Shown: piece by piece, positions 49,612 through 59,177 of the stretch
Position numbering within the stretch: the stretch's first letter is position 1
Layout: each line of letters begins with the position of its first letter
DNA from: Cantharellus purpuraceus
Lineage: Eukaryota > Basidiomycota > Agaricomycetes > Cantharellales > Hydnaceae
Assembly: GCA_025174535.1 (NCBI GenBank)
Contig: JALBUN010000002.1
Coordinates: 186,001-250,000 of the forward strand
DNA: 64,000 nt
Direction of reading: 5' to 3'
The notes under the pieces: generated by a model
Seen by the model: the letters and a program-made list of their open reading frames with translations, nothing else
Database searches by the model: none
Told to the model about the DNA's origin: nothing
Translations under genes and position numbers: made by a program

Positions 49612-52338
49612 ATGTCAAACCCTTTGGCAAGCATGAGTGTGGCTGAGCTTGAGCAGTTGCTCTTGGCCTGACAGAAGGAAGAGGAAGAGGAGCGGAAACG
49701 GAAGGAGGAGGAGGAGGCGGAACGGAGACAGAAGGAGGAGGAGGAGGTGGAACGGAGATGGAAGGAGGAGGAGGAGGTGGAACGGAGATGGAAGGAGGAG
49801 GAGGAGGTGGAACGGAGATGGAAGGAGGAGGAGGAGGTGGAACGGAGATGGAAGGAGGAGGAGGAGGTGGAACGGAGATGGAAGGAGGAGGAGGAGGTGG
49901 AACGGAGATGGAAGGAGGAGGAGGAGGTGGAACGGAGATGGAAGGAGGAGGAGGAGGTGGAGCGGAGATGGAAGGAGGAGGAGGAGGTGGAACGGAGATG
50001 GAAGGAGGAGGAGGAGGTGGAACGGAGATGGAAGGAGGAGGAGGAGGTGGAACGGAGATGGAAGGAGGAGGAGGAGGTGGAACGGAGATGGAAGGAGGAG
50101 GAGGAGGTGGAACGGAGATGGGAGGAGGAGGAGGAGGCGGAACGGAGATGGAAGGAGGAGGAGGAGGTGGAACGGAGATGGAAGGAGGAGGAGGAGGTGG
50201 AACGGAGATGGGAAGGAGGAGGAGGAGGTGGAACGGAGATGGAAGGAGGAGGAGGAGGTGGAGTGGAGGAGATGGGAGGAGGAGGAGGAGGTGGAACGGA
50301 GATGGAAGGAGGAGGAGGAGGTGGAACGGAGATGGAAGGAGGAGGAGGAGGTGGAACGGAGACGGAAGGAGGAGGAGGAGGAGGAGGTGGAACGGAGATG
50401 GAAGGAGGAGGAGGAGGTGGAACGGAGATGGAAGGAGGAGGAGGAGGCGGAACGGAGACGGAAGGAGGAGGAGGAGGTGGAACGGAGATGGAAGGAGGAG
50501 GAGGAGGTGGAACGGAGATGGAAGGAGGAGGAGGAGGTGGAACGGAGATGGAAGGAGGAGGAGGAGGTGGAACGGAGATGGAAGGAGGAGGAGGAGGTGG
50601 AACGGAGATGGAAGGAGGAGGAGGAGGTGGAACGGAGATGGAAGGAGGAGGAGGAGGTGGAACGGAGATGGAAGGAGGAGGAGGAGGTGGAACGGAGACG
50701 GAAGGAGGAGGAGGAGGAGCAGGTGGAACGGAGATGGAAGGAGGAGGAGGAGGTGGAACGGAGATGGAAGGAGGAGGAGGAGGCGGAACGGAGACGGAAG
50801 GAGGAGGAGGAGGTGGAACGGAGATGGAAGGAGGAGGAGGAGGTGGAATGGAGACGGAAGGAGGAGGAGGAGGAGGTGGTGGAACGGAGATGGAAGGAGG
50901 AGGAGGAGGCGGAACGGAGACGGAAGGAGGAGGAGGAGGTGGAACAGAGATGGAAGGAGGAGGAGGTGGTGGAACGGAGATGGAAGGAGGAGGAGGAGGT
51001 GGAATGGAGATGGAAGGAGGAGGAGGAGGCGGAGCGGAGATGGAAGGAGGCGGAGGAGGCGGAACGGAGATGGAAGGAGGAGGAGGAGGTGGAACGGAGA
51101 TGGAAGGAGGAGGAGGAGGTGGAATGGAGATGGAAGGAGGAGGAGCAGCAGAGGTGGAAAGAGGCGGCGGAGATGGAATGGAGAAGGAAAGAGGAGGAAG
51201 CGAAGGCCGAGAGAGCCCGCAGGGTCAAGGAACTTGCGGCCGTGATGGAGGCTGTGAGACTGAAGGAAGTGGAGGAGCAGGCGCACAAGCTAGAAGCCGC
51301 CATGGAGGTAGAGGAGGAGGTGACTGGGGCAGGGGTGACCAGCCACTCAGGAAGTCCGAGTGTGCCAATGCGGACAGGGACCCCCAAGGTCGCCATTATC
51401 TCCATTACGCAGACAGAGACAGCTCGTCCGACAATTGTCACTGCAGTGGACTCACTGTTACGTCCGCAGGTACGGCCATTATTTGGGTTGGGTGCGGCTG
51501 AGGAAGATGAAGCAGCAGAGGCAGAGAGGGTGGAGGTGGAGGTGGATCCCGATGCCAATATGGAGCTTGATGCAAATGTGGAGCCTGAGGCGGGTGTGGA
51601 TGTCGGGACGGATGCAGAGCTGGATCCAACTTCAAATTGTTATGAGGAGATGGCTTGGGTAGCTGCGGTCGAGGCTTGCAAAAGAGCGGAGCTCTATGCT
51701 GCTACCACCAAGAAGAATCTCAATGTCGCAGTCTTTTCATTGAAGGTGCACCCGAGTGCTGATATGGAGAAGCGGGAGGTGGATTGGAGGGTCATATGGT
51801 GCAAGGTGGAGAGTCGCATGTTGGTGACCTGTAAGAAGGAGCTGTGTGTTGCTAGGTCAGCGATCCAGCTTTGCAAGCACGAGATGGAGAAGGCGGCGGC
51901 AGAACAGCAGGACAAGGAGGAGGAGAGGGAACGCTTGGAGGCCGCATTGAGAAGGGGCAGACTACCCAAGGCTCTGGCTCCAGCGGAGCCATTCAGCAGG
52001 CCTGGCGTAACTTGCGACTTGTGTCATGATGTGGGCATAGAGTGTGTGTGGCCTACTGGCCCAACTCACCGCCTTCGGTCCTGCGATCATTGTTGGGGTT
52101 GGAAAGGAGGGTGTAGGATCGATGGAAAGTTCAATCCCCAGAGTCGGAGCGTCAAGCCCTGACTAGTGGTACAAGGAGGGGCAGAGAAAGAATTGGAAGG
52201 TTGTCCAACCAAAAAGCGGTGGATGGAGACGGGTGCTGTGGCAGCTGGGGGTAGTGGTGTCGGATCGGAAGGGGCAACGACCAGTGCAGGTACAGGGCGC
52301 ATCTCTGCGCCCAATAGTACCATGGGCCAGCTTATCCG
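49612..52338 (+). pseudogene. repeat-associated Zn2Cys6 / charged coiled-coil ORF, copy 1 (decayed)
   Basis: From ATG at 49612 the frame reads MSNPLASMSVAELEQLLLA and meets TGA at 49669-49671. The same frame continues through the 30-bp array until an extra G at about 50209-50211 shifts it by one base; from there a second frame is open to 52162. It carries a Glu/Arg/Ala coiled coil (EEEAKAERARRVKELAAVME), KRAELYAATTKKNLNVAVFS, and the pattern CDLCHDVGIEC-x12-CDHCWGWKGGC (about 52012-52113), an exact CX2CX6C-x12-CX2CX6C zinc-cluster spacing. A TGA at 52160-52162 replaces the CGA present in copy 2. Homology to copy 2 ends at 52338, where gypsy sequence begins. Function unknown. Confidence 0.75.
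49702..51146 (+). repeat. 30-bp minisatellite, about 48 copies, coding for a charged decapeptide
   Basis: The unit GAAGGAGGAGGAGGAGGTGG + AACGGAGATG repeats in strict 30-nt register; many lines of the sequence are identical. In the ORF's frame it encodes KEEEEVERRW. The strand is almost pure purine with a single C per unit. Variants are mostly single transitions (T/C at GGTGG/GGCGG, GATG/GACG), a few units lose or gain 3-6 nt, and one extra G near 50209 shifts frame. Because the period is a multiple of three and lacks stops, long spurious frames appear in several phases on both strands. Confidence 0.95.
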
Positions 52339-53058
52339 CAGCAAAGGCAAAGGGCCGTGCCGCCAATGCCACGACGGACCAAAAAAAATAGTAAGCAGTC
52401 CTATAGCCTCCGTACGGGCTGAGGGCTGTGTTGGTACTCCCCGTATGACAAACGAGGTCCGCCTGAACGCATCCGCTCTTTCCCACTCCGACTCCCTTAC
52501 CCCCCTCATCCACTCCAACTCCATTCCTGATACCACTATTCAAGCATTAATTGACTCCGGTTCTACTCACTGTTTCCTCGATTCCTCCTTTTCCAATTTA
52601 CATAAACTCCATACATACACCATAACTCCAATACCACTCCAATTATTTGATGGCACTACTAATGCTGTTATTTCACGAGCTATAGATCTGTCTATCCGTT
52701 TTTCTGTCGGAGAAATCCAGACCCTTACATTCTATGTTACTCCACTTGACTCCAGCTGTTCTGTGGTTCTTGGACATAACTGGCTCACCCGCTACAATCC
52801 GTTGATTGACTGGGCATTGGGCCATATCACATTTTGTTCTCCAGCACAGGCTGTGTCATCCCTGACATCACCAGCAACTATAGGTGCAAAATTATCTTCC
52901 GCCTCCGCTGACTCTGCTCTGATAGATACTCCATCTACCCCTCCGTTTATATCAATGGTGGACGCTATGGTCTTCGCCAGACTAAGCAAACTGGATGGTT
53001 CTCACACATTCCAGGTCCACCTCTCCGATCCAATATTCCTCACCGCTCGTTCCACCTG
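52339..53058 (+). pseudogene. gypsy protease region fragment
   Basis: After a linker, the frame reads TIQALIDSGSTHCFLDSSFS, with the aspartic-protease catalytic motif DSG, then SCSVVLGHNWLTRYNPLIDW, the second conserved block of retroelement proteases. The open frame ends at 53058, short of the reverse transcriptase frame. Confidence 0.85.
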
Positions 53059-53097
53059 ATCAACTCCACCGGACCTCTCTATGGTTCCCAAGGAGTA

Positions 53098-53303
53098 TCA
53101 TGAGTTTGCCGACATGTTCAGCAAATCTAAAGCCGACTCCCTAGTGGAACACCGACCATACAATCTCAAGATCGAACTGGATGACAACTCCACCCCTCCA
53201 TCATGAGTTCACCGACGTGTTCAGCAAGTCTAAAGCCGACTCCCTAGCGGAACACTGACCATACAATCTCAAGATCGAACTGGATGACAACTCCACCCCT
53301 CCA
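53098..53303 (+). repeat. 103-bp tandem duplication at the start of the reverse transcriptase
   Basis: 53098-53200 and 53201-53303 are near-identical and code for EFADMFSKSKADSL-like sequence. As 103 is not a multiple of three, the duplication itself breaks the frame. The second unit has TGA at 53256-53258 where the first has CGA at 53153-53155. Confidence 0.88.
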
Positions 53304-53508
53304 CTTGGCCCTATCTACTCGCTATCCCAAAAAGAGCTACTGGCTCTCCGAACATTCATAGACGAGAACTTGGCCACGGGCTTCATCCGCCCATCCCTAT
53401 CTCCTCATGGAGCTCCGGTCCTATTTGTCCGCAAAAAGGATGGATCACTCCGTCTATGTGTCGACTTCCGTGGACTCAACAAGATCACCAAGAAAGACCG
53501 ATACCCGA
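53304..53508 (+). pseudogene. gypsy reverse transcriptase, first fragment
   Basis: Reads [40 protein letters not shown] and [18 protein letters not shown]: fingers and palm motifs of gypsy RT. It stops where an LTR-like element has inserted. Confidence 0.9.
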
Positions 53509-54923
53509 TGTCGGTTCGCTTAAGGAATAGATCCTATAAGCCTGCGCGCAACGGTCCTAGCAAGCAGACGGTGTGTAACGCAGTTGTTCAGCACTCCAAA
53601 GATCAATCAGGGCGAGGGGTATGTAACAGGGAAGTGGGATAGTGCTCTGTGGTTGGATGAGGATGGGAGCAAAAGGTCGGTCCCGATGGCTGATCGTGCT
53701 CTGTGACTGGATGACAATGCGGAGCCCGGTTGGGAGGTACGCGAAAGCTGGTTTCAGGAGAATCAACCTCTCGGTGGCGGAGGGAAATCTGATCGTTGAA
53801 CCAAGGTGTTTTACCTCAGTGTAGAGATGATGGATTGTGATGTAGAGCGTAGAGCGTAGACTTAGAGCGTGGACTTTGACTTTAGAGCGTGGGCTGAAAA
53901 CTTGTTGATTGATTCCAAAGGCGAAGACTAGCGCCCTTTTATATACAAATCCCCAGGGGACAACGACACAATATGAGGAGCAAATGATGCGATATGATGC
54001 AAGAAATGCTGATCAAGCCAGCTGATGAAGCGTGTGAAGTTGAACTACTAAAGGGGAAATCATGGAGAAATGAAACGACAGATAGGGGTAATCTTTGTAA
54101 GAATAGGGGGTGATGAGTAATAAAAGAACCAAAAATAGAACAAGGATGAGTAAGTCGTGTATGAATGAATTAAAAGATGAAACAGGGGTGAGTCATATAA
54201 AAGAACAATAGAAACGTCCACCAATACCATCTTCCCTACGGCTCCGAAGGTTAATTGACCCTGAGTCACATGAGGACTTCCGTCAGCATCCACAACAAAT
54301 ACTCCTTATTGTCTTAGTGATCCGTCTCCATATGGTATCCCGCTCCAAGAGTATTTGGTCCCTTTGTCTGACACGATGTAACCTGAGTCGGATTGAAGTG
54401 GGAGGATAGGTCGGCAATGGCGACTGAAATTCTACCTCACGTTCGACTCTTCTATCCGTGTTACGATATAGAGGTGAAATGTCGAGGAATGTATATGGTT
54501 CAATGGAATTGTGAAAGAATATGGGATCGCCAATGGCATAAGAGAGACATGGTGGGGATCTTGGACGTTGAAAGAGTTTTGGAAGTATTTTGACACGTGG
54601 AGGTGGCTTAACATGCCCATGGAGCTCGGCGTATTTTTGATAGTCCTCTGTGTCCAGAGACCAGTGTGACGTATTATTAGAAGTGATGTTGGAGAGGGGA
54701 ATAGAATGGGAAGCCATGTGAATGATGATGAAAGGATCGGTGTGAATAGAAGGCTGATAATGATCGATGGCGATGAAACACGAGTGACAATCGATGGCTC
54801 GAATTAGAGACTGAGGTGTATAGGGAGTTGCGGCGCTATTTAAAAGTTGATACGAAAAGACGCTGGCGGAGTTGGACTGTCAGAGTGGTTCGATATGCAT
54901 CCTCGATGCGTCCTGGCTCGTCA
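53509..54923. mobile_element. LTR-like insertion 1 in the RT gene (1,415 bp, TSD CCGA)
   Basis: Begins TGTCGGTTCGC and ends GGCTCGTCA, flanked by CCGA at 53505-53508 and 54924-54927; removing it restores the RT reading KKDRYP-IPRTADLL. TG...CA ends and a short target duplication fit a solo LTR or a small LTR-type relic. Read on the minus strand it has TTTTAAATAGC, a TATA-like box, near its start, and an open frame of about 145 codons (54717-54283) that I do not recognise. If the duplication is counted as CCGAT, the element starts one base later. Confidence 0.7.
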
Positions 54924-55069
54924 CCGATACCCCGCACCGCGGACCTACTTGAAAGTCCTCAAAAGGCTAAGATCTACTCCAAAATAGATCTCCGACATGC
55001 CTACCATCTAGTCCGCATCCAAGAAGGCAACAAATGGAAAACGACCTTCCACACATGATATGGATCTTT
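54924..55069 (+). pseudogene. gypsy reverse transcriptase, second fragment
   Basis: Reads PIPRTADLLESPQKAKIYSK and IDLRHAYHLVRIQEGNKWKT: continues the palm domain between the two insertions (motif A region, with D of KIDLRHAY). Confidence 0.9.
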
Positions 55070-55074
55070 CGAGT

Positions 55075-56506
55075 TGTATGGGAACCACCTTTTCCCTATC
55101 AAATTCCATTTATGCAGCACCAATGTGCTATTCTTTGCTTTTCCATTCCTAAATATCCGCATATATTTGATGCTTGTACCTGGAATGGACTTATTCAAAT
55201 ATTCTCTATTTTTCCAAATTTTGTCGGGAATATTCCATGCAGAACTCGGCTCAGAATCATTTATTTCTGCTGTGCTACAGTTGTGGACCCATAGGCGCCC
55301 ACAAACCTTCGCGCAGCCGCCTCTCCCCTTTTGGACCAGGCATTTGGCCTGAATTCAAGCTCAGATGTCTCTGATCAATAAATATTCTGTAACTTAACAA
55401 CCACAGCCTCTCAGGGCACTATTTTCCATGCAGATCATCACATGACATGTGGCTATCCATGGCTGTCCAAACCAGTGCAGAAAACAGGGTGGACACCCTT
55501 CTTTTTGCCTGATCAGTGCCTAGCTCAGGGATCAGATCAGCTGATGGGTGATCAAATCAGGTGATTGCCTTGGAATATTCTACCCCTTTCCATAACATTC
55601 TAGCTGTTTCCTTCTATTATTAGATAGAACTTTCCAGAACCATTATTCAGCTCCTGATCAGTGTTAGTGCTGTGATCAGATCCTGTGATTGGCTTGGAAT
55701 ATTCTACCCCTTTCTTCCACCTTCCACAACCTTCCAGTAGTTTCCATCTATTAATAGGTAGAATATTCCAGAAGCATTAGTCAGCCCCTGTAAATACAAT
55801 ATATAAGGAGGCCATTCTGCCTCTGAAAGAACAACATATCATCATATTCTACCCATCTTCTGCACACCAGTGTGACTAGAGTGACATACAGTGTCATCCT
55901 CTATCTCAGTAACTGTTGATTACCAGTTCAAGGATCTTTTACAGTTGTGTAACTGTACTTGATTGCACTCGAAGTAGTGATATTCCTGCTTTGGGCGTGA
56001 GTGTAGTATCTGCCTCACGTGACTACGAATCTACAGGGTGAGATTGTCTGTTGATAGTCCTGCCATTAGTGCTCTTGTTTAAGTTACTAGTGTGTACTGC
56101 CTTTGCAGAGCATTAGAAGCTTGAACTCATGTGAAGCAGTTGCTAGACTACTTCACACATCGCTGTTACCCGCTTCTGAGTGCCACTGGTTGGACGGTTG
56201 GATTCATCCACCTACTTCCTTTAGCCTCTAAGTGCATTCCCTTCTTTTTGGAATATCTGGACCCCTAAGCGTCCGTGAACTCTAGACTCTGGAAGTCTTA
56301 TTCATTTCTTGCTGCTAAGAAACGTATTACCTTTCTGCGTATAGTCTGCATTGACCAATACAAAGGATTGTAACCAAAGTACAAACGTTAAATCGTTTCT
56401 GGAGTTGTGCTGCAGCAGGGTTTGATATTCTTCTCAGCTGTTCATTCACGGAATTGTGGTGATTTAGAGTTTTCCCTAACACCATAATTTTGCGGGTTCC
56501 AAAACA
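55075..56506. mobile_element. LTR-like insertion 2 in the RT gene (1,432 bp, TSD CGAGT)
   Basis: Begins TGTATGGGAACC and ends GGTTCCAAAACA, so the ends are imperfectly inverted (TGT..GGAACC / GGTTCC..ACA). CGAGT occurs at 55070-55074 and 56507-56511. Excising it restores YGSFEWCVMPF. No coding capacity seen; AT-rich, with repeated words such as CTTGGAATATTCTACCCCTT. Best read as a solo LTR. Confidence 0.78.
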
Positions 56507-57827
56507 CGAGTGGTGCGTCATGCCCTTCAGACTAACCAATGCTCCGGCCGCCTTCCAGCAGTTCATGAATGATACCTTCGCCGACCTCCTCGATGTGACC
56601 ATCCTCGTTTACTTAGATGACATTCTGGTATATTTGGACAACAAAGAAGAACATCAGACACATGTCTGAGATGTACTCCGACGTCTCTGAAAGCATGGCC
56701 TCTTCGCCCGCGCTGACAAATGCAAATTCCACTCCAACTTGGTCGAATACCTAGGCTATATCCTCTCCCCGGCAGGATTGACAATGTCTGATGACAAAAT
56801 CAAAGCCATACAGGAATGGCCGGAACCCCAGAAAGTCAAGGACGTACAGTCCTTCCTAGGGTTTGCCAACTTCTACTGCTGCTTCATTCACGGCTACTCC
56901 GATATCACTGTTCCACTCACCCAACTCACTAGGAAGGGTATCCAATGGAATTTCACTGACAAATGTAGACAGAGCTTTGAGACCTTGAAAAAGGCCTTTA
57001 CTTCCGCTCCGATACTGACTCATTGGGTTCCAGACGTTCCTATCCTATTAGAGACCGATGCCTCCGACTATGCACTTGCCGCGATCCTGTCCATCATCTC
57101 CCCGGACGATGGACAAGTCCACCCAATCGCTTTTCACTCGCATACATTTACGCCCCCCGAACTGAACTATGACATCCATGACAAAGAGCTCCTTGCCATA
57201 TATGAAGCCTTCCAGATATGGAGACACTACCTTGAGGGTCCCTCCGATCCAGTGGATGTCATAATGGACCACAAGAACTTGGAATACTTCTCCACAACGA
57301 AACTGCTCACCCGGAGACAGGTCCGATGGTCCGAATACCTATCTCAGTTCAATCTCATTATCCGTTTCCGTCCTGGTCGACTTGGAGCAAAGCCCAACGC
57401 ATTAACTAGATGCTGGGACATCTACCCTAAAGAGGGGAATAGCGACTATGCCACTGTAAACCCACACAACTTTCATCCTGTGTTCACTAACGAGCAGCTG
57501 GCATCGTCCCTATGGGCATCCACCCTCATGACTCCCACCCTCCAAGCTGTCACCATTATGGACATCGACCAACTCTGCTCCAACATCCACTCATCACTCC
57601 GATCCGATCCTATTGCAGTTAAACACTTGGACAACCCTTCCAATCTGAAATGGTCACTTGACCCCAAAGGGCACCTCCGACACAACGACCAGATATACGT
57701 CCCCGACGCCAATGGCCTCCGACTCCAAATTTTGCAGTATTATCATGATCACCCAATCTCCGGCCACTTTGGGCAAAATCACACACAAGGATTAATCCAA
57801 CGAGACTATGTATGGCCAAAAATGTGA
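56507..57827 (+). pseudogene. gypsy reverse transcriptase C-part, RNase H and integrase N-part
   Basis: Contains [20 protein letters not shown] and [14 protein letters not shown] (YLDD active site), stops at 56667-56669 and 56688-56690, LVEYLGYILSPAGLTMSDDK, and the RNase H with PILLETDASDYALAAILSII, DIHDKELLAIYEAFQIWRHY and VIMDHKNLEYFSTTKLLTRR. At the end the histidines of YYHDHPISGHFGQNHT start the integrase zinc finger, and TGA at 57825-57827 interrupts it. Confidence 0.92.
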
Positions 57828-59030
57828 GAATACATTCAACACTACTGTAACTCCTGCACCACATGTATGCACTCAAAATTGCAAAGGCACAAACCCTACG
57901 GAACGCTTAAGCAACTTCCAATCCCGGAGCAACCATGGAACTCCATCTCCATGGATTTCATAGAGAAGCTCCCCCCATCGCTCGGATATGACACCATACT
58001 TGTGATTGTCAACAGATTCACCAAACAGTCACTATTCATTCTGACGCATGACACCATCACCTCCGCCTCACTAGCTAAGTTGTTCGTCCTCCATGTATTC
58101 TCTAAACATGGAGTCCCATCGCATGTCACGTCCGATCAGGGCTCAGAGTTCGTGTCCTCCTTCTTCCGCACATTAGGAAAGGCTCTCGACATGAAGCTTC
58201 ATTTCACCTCCGGATACCATCCTGAAGGAGACGGACAAACAGAACAAATGAATCAGTCCCTGGAACAATACCTCCGAATCTATTGCAACTATCAACAAGA
58301 CAACTGGGCTGATCTACTTCCGATCGCAGAGTTTGCCTACCACAACGCTCCAACCACGACTACTGGCATCTCTCCGTTCTTTGCTAATAAAGGCTACCAT
58401 CCGAACATCTCCGTCCACCCCGAGAAAGAACTTGCCTCCACCAAAGCCCACCAATTCGTAACCGACCTCGATCAACTACACCAACATCTCCGAGAGACCA
58501 TCTCCGATGCTCAGAAACAATATCAAGTCTCCACAGACCAATGCCACATTCCGGCTCCGGACCTGCAAATTGGAGACAAAGTATTCGTTAAGGCCAAACA
58601 CTTCCGGACCACCCATCCATCAAAGAAACTCTCCGAGAAATACTTAGGTCCTTATGAGGTCATTGCTCGCGCAGGCAGCAGGTCTTTCACCCTCTGCCTC
58701 CTGGACCACTTCCAAGCAGGTCATCCAGTCTTCCACATATCAATGCTCGAACCCACTACTACGAACGAGATCTCCGGTCGCACGCAACCCCCACCTCCCC
58801 CAATCATCATCGAAGGAGACAATGAATATGAGATATCTGAGATCCTGGACTCGAAGATCGACCGTCAATACAAGTGCAAGCTCCAGTACTTAGTCAAATG
58901 GACTGGGTACGAAGGCACCGATGAAGAGTCCTCATGGATCTCCGTGTCCGAACTCGATCATGCATCTGAATCCGTCTCCGACTTCCACTTCACTTATCCA
59001 GACAAACCTGGCCCTCTTATGAATCTTTAA
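57828..59030 (+). pseudogene. gypsy integrase core and chromodomain
   Basis: After the stop the frame continues with YIQHYCNSCTTC (Cys half of the zinc finger), then SMDFIEKLPPSLGYDTILVI, HVTSDQGSEFVSSFFRTLGK and GYHPEGDGQTEQMNQSLEQY, giving the D, D and E of the catalytic triad. The C-terminus reads YEISEILDSKIDRQYKCKLQ and YLVKWTGYEGTDEESSWISV: a chromodomain, which in this group targets insertion to heterochromatin. The stretch itself is open to 59030. Confidence 0.92.
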
Positions 59031-59177
59031 GTTCCATTACTAATGCTAATTCTATTATTTCACATCATCATTTTATTACAAGTCAAAGAAAATTACATGC
59101 CTGCCCAAAAGCTCCGAAGGAATCACTCCGCCTCATTCCTCTCCGTTCCAAAATTTATAATCATTTTCATTTTTATT

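Larger units (their letters stand above)
52339..59030 (+). mobile_element. Ty3/gypsy chromodomain retroelement, copy 1 (dead, nested insertions)
   Basis: Order protease - reverse transcriptase - RNase H - integrase - chromodomain identifies a chromovirus-type gypsy element. The 5' side is lost: it begins abruptly at 52339 inside the Zn2Cys6 ORF and no gag is visible. The polyprotein is broken by frameshifts, several CGA-to-TGA stops, a 103-bp tandem duplication and two 1.4-kb insertions. After the chromodomain stop at 59030 follows a T-rich tail of about 150 nt that abuts the 3' end of the inverted Zn2Cys6 ORF. No 3' LTR in direct orientation is seen. Confidence 0.9.

Noticed and set aside
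49702..51146. CRISPR-like array
   Set aside because: Units are directly adjacent with no spacers, and the organism is a fungus; this is a minisatellite.
49505..51558. Very long minus-strand open frames rich in Leu/Pro/Ser and plus-strand Gly-rich frames
   Set aside because: They are alternative-phase readings of the stop-free 30-bp repeat; they have no independent start context or conserved ends.
54283..54717. 145-codon minus-strand frame in LTR-like insertion 1 as a gene
   Set aside because: No recognisable domain and it lies inside an inserted repeat; listed only as part of that element.
52339..59030. Intact, active retrotransposon
   Set aside because: Multiple stops, frameshifts, two large insertions and missing gag and 3' LTR show that it is dead.
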